Source of the DNA: Kiritimatiellia bacterium | GTDB taxonomy: Bacteria; Verrucomicrobiota; Kiritimatiellia; RFP12; UBA1067 | Reading direction: 5' to 3' | Length of the DNA: 8,164 nucleotides | NCBI GenBank assembly: GCA_017411125.1 | Contig: JAFPNP010000053.1 | Span: 1-8,164 of the forward strand | Shown here: in pieces, positions 1 to 5,304 of the stretch | Layout of the letters: every line of letters begins with the position of its first letter | How positions within the stretch are numbered: position 1 is the first letter of the stretch | Program-made: the position numbers and the translations under genes | The notes under the pieces: model-generated | What the model was told of the DNA's origin: nothing | Databases searched by the model: none | The model's input: the letters and a program-made list of their open reading frames with translations, nothing else

Positions 1-1064
1 AGTTTGTGGCGGAAATCGGCAGGCAGCTTCTCCCACGGCGTTTCGAGGTTCACCTTGTACTGCTTCGCGATGCGGGAGAGGATTTCGTTGTAGTACATTA
101 TCGCCATATGCCCTGCGCGGCGCCACGGGTGGATGCACTCGCGGAGGGGAAGCGTCTTGTCGGGAATGACGAGATCTTCGTCGAAGTAGAATATCGATCC
201 CAACCCTCCGCACGTCGGGCACGCTCCGAACGGGGAATTGAAGGAGAAGTTGCGCGGCTTCAGCTCGTCAAACGATATGCCGCAGTCAGGGCAGGCATTC
301 TTCTCGGAGAAGATGAAAGCGGACGCCTTGCCGCCATCCGCAAGCCTTTCCGCCACGATGATGCCGCCGCCCGTCTTGAGTCCGAGCTCCACCGAATCGG
401 TGAGGCGCGACGTGAACGCCGGATCCGCTTTGCCAGGAACCACAAGGCGGTCCACCACGACGTCGATGGAATGGTTTTTTTTCTTGTCCAGCTCCGGGAC
501 TTCCTCGAGCGCGTACATGACGCCATCCACGCGCACACGCGCGAACCCGGCGCGCTTGATGTCGGCAAGGACGTCCTCGTGACGTCCCTTGCGCCCTTTC
601 ACCACCGGAGCGTAAAGCACGAGCTTCGCCCCGGCGGGATACTTCAGGATGGACTCCACGATCTGCTCCGCGCTCTGCCGCTTCACGGGCTTGCCGCATT
701 TCGGACAGTGCGCGACGCCAACGTTCCCGTAGAGCAGACGAAGGTAGTCGTGTATCTCGGTGACAGTCGCGACGATGGAGCGCGGGTTGCCGCCGGACGT
801 TCTCTGCTCTATGGCGATGGCTGGAGAAAGTCCCTCGATGCGCTCCACGTCCGGCTTCTGCATCTGGTCGAGGAACTGGCGGGCGTAGGCGCTCAGCGAC
901 TCCACGTAGCGGCGCTGTCCTTCGGCGTAGAGGGTATCGAACGCGAGAGACGACTTGCCGCTTCCGGAAAGCCCCGTGACCACGGTGAGCGAGTTGCGCG
1001 GTATGCGCACGTCCACGTTGCGCAGGTTGTGTACTTTCGCGCCTTCTATCGTTATGTCTGCCAT
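1..1064 (-). CDS. uvrA: UvrABC excinuclease subunit A, N-terminal 354 codons (3' end beyond window)
   Basis: UvrA is the damage-recognition ATPase of nucleotide excision repair; it dimerises, loads UvrB on lesions and then leaves. The visible part reads as canonical UvrA. The N-terminal ABC half has Walker A GLSGSGKS at residues 31-38, then the family stretch with AYARQFLDQM near 60-69 and the Q-loop region (EQRTSGGNPRS, 86-96). A CPKCG pair follows at 120-124. The UvrB-binding/insertion region covers about 130-250. The first zinc module has CPDCG at 258-262 and CPTCG at 282-286, matching the CxxC...CxxC spacing of UvrA. Family proteins are about 930-1000 residues, so roughly 38 percent is present; the signature motif and second ABC half lie off the left edge. 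The ATG at 1064 is supported by AGAGG five bases upstream. It starts 13 bp after the stop of the glycosyltransferase gene, so it is probably co-transcribed and has no room for its own promoter in the gap. SOS control cannot be judged: no LexA-like box was recognised just upstream. Confidence 0.98.
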   Translation of the reverse strand, partial: MADITIEGAKVHNLRNVDVRIPRNSLTVVTGLSGSGKSSLAFDTLYAEGQRRYVESLSAYARQFLDQMQKPDVERIEGLSPAIAIEQRTSGGNPRSIVATVTEIHDYLRLLYGNVGVAHCPKCGKPVKRQSAEQIVESILKYPAGAKLVLYAPVVKGRKGRHEDVLADIKRAGFARVRVDGVMYALEEVPELDKKKNHSIDVVVDRLVVPGKADPAFTSRLTDSVELGLKTGGGIIVAERLADGGKASAFIFSEKNACPDCGISFDELKPRNFSFNSPFGACPTCGGLGSIFYFDEDLVIPDKTLPLRECIHPWRRAGHMAIMYYNEILSRIAKQYKVNLETPWEKLPADFRHK

Positions 1065-1069
1065 GAATG

Positions 1070-1074
1070 CCTCT
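1070..1074 (-). promoter_or_regulatory. Shine-Dalgarno sequence of uvrA
   Basis: AGAGG on the minus strand, five bases before the uvrA ATG and only a few bases after the TAG stop of the preceding gene (1078-1080). It fixes the uvrA start and shows that terminating ribosomes could re-initiate here. Confidence 0.7.
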
Positions 1075-1077
1075 ATC

Positions 1078-2889
1078 CTACCAGAACAAAATGCCTTGCG
1101 GCGAAGTCTCCAGCACGTCCAGAACCTGTTGCGCCCGCATGGCGAGGTCTTGCCGCCCCGAACTGGACACGACCCACTCGAAAAGCTTCCGCGCATCGTC
1201 GCGCTCCCCGGCGTTGTGCCTTGCGAACGCCAGCTTCAGTATGGCGTCCGCAGACGAGTAGTGCCGGCCCGGCGCGCGCACGGAAAGGACAAGGCACCTC
1301 GCCGCCTCGCTCCAGTTCCGCGCAACAAGCTCTGCCGTGCCCAGCGCCTCCAAGCCCTGTCCGCGCGCGTCGCGGGCAGGCTCCTTGGCAATCGCCGCGC
1401 ACACCTCGCGCACCTCCGCCCAGTCCTCCGTGCGGCCGCGGCGCATAAGCGCGTATGCAAGTTTCGCGTCGGTTGCGTCGTCGGACTGCGCCTCTCTGCT
1501 GCGCCGCAGCAACTCTATTCCGCGTCCGAGATTCCCTTCGGCGCACCAGGCTTCGCCAAGCCGCGCAAGCGCGCGCCCATGCTCCGGATCACAATCGACT
1601 ATCGAGGAGAACGCCGTCAAGTCGTTGCGGTAGCCCGCCACGACCGGGCGGCACAAGACGAACGCCGCGACGACGCACAGCGCGGCGACCGCTGCAACGG
1701 CCTTCAGCCGCCGCCCGTCGGCAAAGCGGACGAACACGGCGGCGGCAAGCGGCGCGACCATCGCCGGAATGTACAAAAAGCGGTCGGCGCGCGACTGGTC
1801 GCCGAAACTGCCGAATATTCCAAGCGTCGGCGCAAGCGCGGCTGCGAACCACAGACAGAGGGAGAGAATCTGCACGCGGCTGCCGCGCATGCGCTTCAGC
1901 GCGAAGACGATGCCGCAAACGACGGCGGCAAACACCGCGATTCCCAGCATGCCGTGCAACGGCCAGCCGCCCGGCACGGCCCGGTAGTCCATGTGGATTC
2001 CGACGGGTGCAGCCATCTGGAAGATGTAAAGCCCTGTAGCCACGGCGGCGTTCAACATACGCCAAGGCAGAGATGCGCTGAAAAGCCCGCGTACCTCATG
2101 GCCTTCGGGATGGGTCTGCGAATACACCGCCAACGCGCCAGTAGCGGCGGCAATAACGAGAAACGCCGCCAGATTCACGATGAAAGACGGCCGCCGAATA
2201 TCGTTCTCTCTCCGCCGAAGGAGCCCCTCCAACGCAAGCACAAGAAACGGAAAGCACATCGCGGTGGGCTTGCTCATGCAGGCCAGAGCGAAACACACAT
2301 ACGTTCCCGCAAATGCAATCCAACGACGAACACGCCCTTCACATGCCCGCGCGCGAAGCCAGCACAGCAGCCCGCCGAGCGTAAACAAACCACAGAGCAG
2401 TTCTTTGCGCGAGGCGATCCACGCCACCGCCTCCGGACGCTGTGGATGAAGCGCCCAGAATGCCACTGCAAGAAAAACACACAGTTCCGCGAGACGCGGA
2501 TGTTCGTCGTCTCCGCGGCGGCAGGCCCGGAGAATCCCCGCCGCCAGGCAGAGCAGCAGCACGGCATTCAGGGAATGGATCGCCACGTTGACGAGATGGT
2601 GCGCTCCCGCGCCCGGTCCGAACATGGTTATGCCGGCCATGTAGGAAATGTACGTGGCCGGCATCCAGATACCGCCGTGCCGTGCGTTGGCGAACGCCTC
2701 GCAGACGTTCGCCGGCGAAAGACCGTCCTTCACGAAGGCGCAGCGGTAGGTGTAGTCGTGGTCGTCGAGATTCAGAAAACTGAAACCGCCCGTCGTCCCG
2801 AAAAGACTCCAGACGGACAGCACGAGCAACGACGCGGCGGCGAACAGCCGCACGCGCCGTTTCCAGTCTGGTCTGCGCCCGTCGTCCAC
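1078..2889 (-). CDS. Multi-pass membrane GT-C glycosyltransferase (TMTC/PMT-like) with C-terminal TPR region
   Basis: This is a 603-residue integral membrane protein. Known for the family: TMTC/PMT-type GT-C enzymes use a polyprenyl-phosphate sugar and act on the outer face of the membrane, often on proteins. Seen here: a first hydrophobic helix at about 13-30, then LDDHDY at 41-46, whose paired Asp sits in the first external loop where GT-C enzymes keep catalytic acids. GAHHLVNVAIHSLNA lies at 95-109. HPQRPEAVAWIASRKELL at 148-165 is the TMTC-family hallmark, and ADRFLYIP at 368-375 is another. About ten further hydrophobic segments run to residue 413. Residues about 425-600 are soluble, Ala/Arg/Leu-rich and helical, with TPR-like pairs (for example ALARLGEAWCAEGNLGRGIE at 440-459). 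The start is a GTG with AAGG seven bases upstream; no in-frame ATG precedes the first helix. It lies 9 bp after rho and 13 bp before uvrA. Substrate and sugar are unknown. An oligosaccharide-type membrane transferase or an inactive relative is the main alternative. Confidence 0.82.
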   Translation of the reverse strand: MDDGRRPDWKRRVRLFAAASLLVLSVWSLFGTTGGFSFLNLDDHDYTYRCAFVKDGLSPANVCEAFANARHGGIWMPATYISYMAGITMFGPGAGAHHLVNVAIHSLNAVLLLCLAAGILRACRRGDDEHPRLAELCVFLAVAFWALHPQRPEAVAWIASRKELLCGLFTLGGLLCWLRARACEGRVRRWIAFAGTYVCFALACMSKPTAMCFPFLVLALEGLLRRRENDIRRPSFIVNLAAFLVIAAATGALAVYSQTHPEGHEVRGLFSASLPWRMLNAAVATGLYIFQMAAPVGIHMDYRAVPGGWPLHGMLGIAVFAAVVCGIVFALKRMRGSRVQILSLCLWFAAALAPTLGIFGSFGDQSRADRFLYIPAMVAPLAAAVFVRFADGRRLKAVAAVAALCVVAAFVLCRPVVAGYRNDLTAFSSIVDCDPEHGRALARLGEAWCAEGNLGRGIELLRRSREAQSDDATDAKLAYALMRRGRTEDWAEVREVCAAIAKEPARDARGQGLEALGTAELVARNWSEAARCLVLSVRAPGRHYSSADAILKLAFARHNAGERDDARKLFEWVVSSSGRQDLAMRAQQVLDVLETSPQGILFW

Positions 2890-2896
2890 GTCCAGA

Positions 2897-2900
2897 CCTT
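2897..2900 (-). promoter_or_regulatory. Shine-Dalgarno sequence of the GT-C gene, overlapping the rho stop codon
   Basis: On the minus strand the rho stop TAA (2901-2899) runs straight into GG, forming AAGG seven bases before the GTG start at 2889. Because the next methionine codon lies well past the first membrane helix, this site decides for the GTG start. The overlap of stop codon and Shine-Dalgarno suggests coupling of translation to rho. Confidence 0.65.
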
Positions 2901-4710
2901 AAATGCTCTTGCCGTCCATCGAAAGCAGGAACTCGGGATTGGACTTGTACTTCTTCATGCCGGTCAGCACGACCTGCATGGCGCGTTCCGGGCCGGCATC
3001 CGCAAGCAACCGGCGAAGAGCCCACGTCTTCTCCAGCTCCAGCGGCGCCAGAAGCAAATCCTCCTTGCGCGTCCCGGACTTCTCGATGTCGATTGCCGGG
3101 AAGATGCGCTTGTCGGCAAGGCCGCGGTCGAGGCAAAGTTCCATGTTGCCCGTGCCCTTGAACTCTTCGAATATGACCTCGTCCATGCGGGAACCGGTGT
3201 CGACGAGGCCTGTCGCGATTATGGTGAGCGAACCGCCGCCCTCGATGTTGCGCGCCGCGCCGAAGAAACGCTTCGGACGATGCAACGCAAGGGCGTCCAC
3301 GCCGCCGGTGAGGATTTTGCCGCTGTGCGGCTGCACGGTGTTGTAGGCGCGGGCGAGGCGCGTTATGGAATCGAGCAGGATGATGACGTCCTTGCCGTTC
3401 TCCACCTGGCGACGGGACATCTCTATCACCATCTCCGCTACGTTCACGTGGTGTTGCGGCTCTTCGTCGAACGTGGAAGAAAGCACCATGGCCTTCGTAT
3501 TGCGCTGCATGTCCGTCACCTCCTCCGGACGCTCGTCGATGAGCAGCACAATCAGCACCGCGTCGGGATGGTTCTTCGTGATGGCGTTGGCCATCTTCTG
3601 GAGCAGCACTGTCTTGCCCACGCGCGGCGGGGCCACTATGAGGCCGCGCTGCCCGAATCCTATCGGGGTGAAAAGATCCACCACGCGCATGGCGTGCTCG
3701 CCTGGAGTGGTTTCCAGAACGATGCGGCGCGTCGGAAAAGTCGGAACGAGGTTCTCGAAGTGGACGATGCGCGCCGCTTCGCTTGGAGTCTTGCCATTGA
3801 CCGCTACGACGTTGCCAAGCGCGAAGAAACGGTCGCGGTCGCGGGGATCGCGTATAGGCCCCTCCACGGTATCACCTGTACGGAGCGCATGGCGGCGGAT
3901 CTGCTGCTGCGGAATGAACACGTCTTCGGGGCAGGCGAGGAAATTCGTTTTCGCGCTGCGCAGAAAGCCGTATCCCTCTTTGACCACTTCGAGGCATCCC
4001 GTCGCCATCACCGCGCCGCCGCGGTTGAGATAGCTCCTGATGGCACCGAAAATGATCTCGTGGCGTTTCATGGCGCCAAGTTCCTCGGCGTTCGCGTCCG
4101 GCCACATCTTCGCCACGATCTCGCCGTTGTCCCACGAATGGATGTCCGCAAGGCTGTATTCAGGCAAGTCGGGGTTGCGCGGCACGGAAGGCTGCGGCGG
4201 CGGCAGGTTCTGCGGCGCCTCCGACGGCGGACGCCGGTTGCCCTGCGGAGCCTGCTGCTGGAAATGCTGGCCGCCGTTCTTGAAATTCTGGCGGTTTGCG
4301 TTGCGTGCGGCAGAACGCGCCAGCCACTCCATGCGCCTGCGCTGCCTGTTGCTCAGCGGCTGTTCGCCGGGCGGCGAAACAGACGGGGCGGCAGACGCCG
4401 CCGAACGTGCCGCAGGGGCGGCGGACGATGCCGGCGAAGGCGCGGCAGCCATGACGGGAGCGGCGGGCGCCGCAGGGGCGGCGGACGACGCGGGAGGGTG
4501 GGCAATCACCGGATCTTTCATTTCGGCGGCGACCTCCTTCACGACCTGCGCAATCTCCGACGCGGCGCGCGCGGCCATTTCCGCCTTGGACGGACGGCCG
4601 CGTTTTTTCTTCGGCGGCGCAGCCGGCGCGGCTGCGGCCTCTCCGTCCGCGACGGGCGTTGCCGCTGCAGGTTCTGCGGCATCGCGAGTATCTGTTTCTT
4701 CTACGCTCAT
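2899..4710 (-). CDS. rho: Transcription termination factor Rho with long N-terminal low-complexity extension
   Basis: Rho is a hexameric RNA helicase/ATPase that ends transcription. Residues 1-183 are an extension absent from E. coli Rho (419 residues): acidic start, a basic KKKRGRPSK patch at 34-42, an Ala/Pro/Ser-rich stretch at about 71-115, then an Arg/Asn/Gln-rich stretch at 121-175. The Rho N-terminal helical domain follows at about 185-232. The cold-shock RNA-binding fold is at 235-305, with EGYGFLR at 245-251 and DVFIPQ at 263-268. The RecA-like ATPase has P-loop PPRVGKT at 361-367 (PPKAGKT in E. coli), catalytic DERPEE at 392-397, Walker B ILLDS at 444-448, Q-loop SGKILTGGVD at 463-472, R-loop KGTGN at 518-522 and arginine-finger segment SGTRKE at 545-550. 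One conserved-looking Glu is Gly in NIEGGGS (488-494). The ATG at 4710 overlaps the coaE stop as ATGA. The frame stays open upstream to 4923, but that part is coaE antiframe; the chosen start gives a typical acidic N-terminus. Residues equivalent to the bicyclomycin contacts (D392, R394, S448, R451, K518, G519) are all present. Confidence 0.98.
   Translation of the reverse strand: MSVEETDTRDAAEPAAATPVADGEAAAAPAAPPKKKRGRPSKAEMAARAASEIAQVVKEVAAEMKDPVIAHPPASSAAPAAPAAPVMAAAPSPASSAAPAARSAASAAPSVSPPGEQPLSNRQRRRMEWLARSAARNANRQNFKNGGQHFQQQAPQGNRRPPSEAPQNLPPPQPSVPRNPDLPEYSLADIHSWDNGEIVAKMWPDANAEELGAMKRHEIIFGAIRSYLNRGGAVMATGCLEVVKEGYGFLRSAKTNFLACPEDVFIPQQQIRRHALRTGDTVEGPIRDPRDRDRFFALGNVVAVNGKTPSEAARIVHFENLVPTFPTRRIVLETTPGEHAMRVVDLFTPIGFGQRGLIVAPPRVGKTVLLQKMANAITKNHPDAVLIVLLIDERPEEVTDMQRNTKAMVLSSTFDEEPQHHVNVAEMVIEMSRRQVENGKDVIILLDSITRLARAYNTVQPHSGKILTGGVDALALHRPKRFFGAARNIEGGGSLTIIATGLVDTGSRMDEVIFEEFKGTGNMELCLDRGLADKRIFPAIDIEKSGTRKEDLLLAPLELEKTWALRRLLADAGPERAMQVVLTGMKKYKSNPEFLLSMDGKSI
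4409..4488 (-). repeat. Direct repeat, two exact 20-bp copies 60 bp apart, inside rho
   Basis: The 20 bases at 4409-4428 recur exactly at 4469-4488, in the same frame (period 60 bp, 20 codons). They encode SSAAPAA at Rho residues 75-81 and 95-101, within the longer peptide repeat PASSAAPAA. Exact identity at the DNA level, including third positions, suggests a recent internal duplication or slippage in the low-complexity extension, since selection on the peptide alone would not keep synonymous sites identical. Confidence 0.85.
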
Positions 4711-5291
4711 GTTCTGTCTCTTCCCTTCAGCCAGGCGACAAGCTTTCGTGCCTCGTCTTTCAGATGTTCTGGTGTTGAATCGTTCATCACGGTGTAATCG
4801 GAGCGGGCGATTTTCTCGGCCACGGGCAATTGCGCCGCGAGACGTGCCTCTGCGTGTCTGCGCGTGTAGCCACGCGTACGCACCATTCGGTCTATCTGCA
4901 GACCTACCGGGGAGGCGATGCACACTATTGTATCATAATCCGATTCCCAATGCGATTCAAAAAGAAGAGGAATTACATGGATCGTCAAAGCATTGCCACT
5001 GTCCGCCGAAAGCCTTGCGCGGACAACGGGAAGGAGTATCGCCTCGAGATCGGCACGAGCAACGGGGTCGGAGAACACCAGCGCCGCTAGTGCGCCGCGG
5101 TCGATGCCGCCGTCCGGAGCGAGCACTCCGTCACCGAAACGCGCCGCTATCGGCCGCACCGCATTTCCGCCCGGAGCCTCCAGCTCGTGGACAATGTCGT
5201 CCGCATCAACAAGCCGAATGCCAAGCTCCTTCAGGAACTTGGCAAACAGGCTCTTCCCGCAGGCGATTCCGCCTGTTAGGGCTATTTTCAT
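4707..5291 (-). CDS. coaE: Dephospho-CoA kinase
   Basis: CoaE phosphorylates the ribose 3'-hydroxyl of dephospho-CoA with ATP, the last step of coenzyme A synthesis, in the cytoplasm. At 194 residues it has the usual length. The P-loop is GGIACGKS at residues 7-14. VDADDIVHEL at 28-37 is the family's DAD motif for substrate and metal. IPLLFES at 107-113 is the conserved PLLFE segment. The lid and C-terminal part carries RMVRTRGYTRRHAEARLAAQ (135-154) and SDYTVMND (164-171), as in other CoaE. An oddity: the usual His-Pro of the LEAILHP-type segment reads Leu-Pro here (residues 87-88, codons at 5028-5033). The ATG at 5291 has GAGGTGA six bases upstream, which contains the secretin stop codon. 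The gene begins 6 bp after the secretin and overlaps rho by four bases, so it looks translationally coupled on both sides. Confidence 0.97.
   Translation of the reverse strand: MKIALTGGIACGKSLFAKFLKELGIRLVDADDIVHELEAPGGNAVRPIAARFGDGVLAPDGGIDRGALAALVFSDPVARADLEAILLPVVRARLSADSGNALTIHVIPLLFESHWESDYDTIVCIASPVGLQIDRMVRTRGYTRRHAEARLAAQLPVAEKIARSDYTVMNDSTPEHLKDEARKLVAWLKGRDRT
4722..4727 (-). promoter_or_regulatory. Probable Shine-Dalgarno sequence of rho within the coaE 3' end
   Basis: AAGGGA lies 11 bases before the rho ATG, followed by GAGA-type purines closer in. Spacing is somewhat long, so part of rho initiation may rely on re-initiation at the ATGA stop/start overlap. Confidence 0.45.
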
Positions 5292-5297
5292 AAAACG

Positions 5298-5304
5298 TCA
5301 CCTC
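5298..5304 (-). promoter_or_regulatory. Shine-Dalgarno sequence of coaE containing the secretin stop codon
   Basis: GAGGTGA on the minus strand, six bases before the coaE ATG; its last three bases are the TGA that ends the secretin gene. A strong ribosome site in this position supports both the coaE start and translational coupling with the secretin. Confidence 0.7.

Noticed and set aside
6..1448. Plus-strand open frame of 480 codons opposite uvrA and the GT-C gene end
   Set aside because: Same reason: it crosses two real genes and shows no domain.
4585..4611. KKKRGRPSK in Rho as a true AT-hook DNA-binding domain
   Set aside because: The short RGRP core resembles an AT-hook, but a single basic patch in a disordered region is common and could equally bind RNA; not enough for a domain call.
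1078..4710. The GT-C gene and rho have the same length (1812 bp)
   Set aside because: The proteins share no similarity and have different fold types; the equal length is coincidence.
955..4797. Plus-strand open frame of 1280 codons
   Set aside because: It runs antisense through uvrA, the GT-C gene and rho, all strongly recognisable on the minus strand. The translation is Arg/His/Ala-rich with no family motif. It is a by-product of GC-rich codon use.
4711..4923. Upstream extension of the rho reading frame by 71 codons
   Set aside because: This part overlaps coaE in another frame, is Arg-rich and unlike a Rho N-terminus. The ATG at 4710 gives an ATGA overlap and an acidic N-terminus.
4040..5293. 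Plus-strand 417-codon frame opposite rho 5' end and coaE
   Set aside because: Ala/Gly-rich antisense of the Rho low-complexity region; no motif and no credible ribosome site noted.
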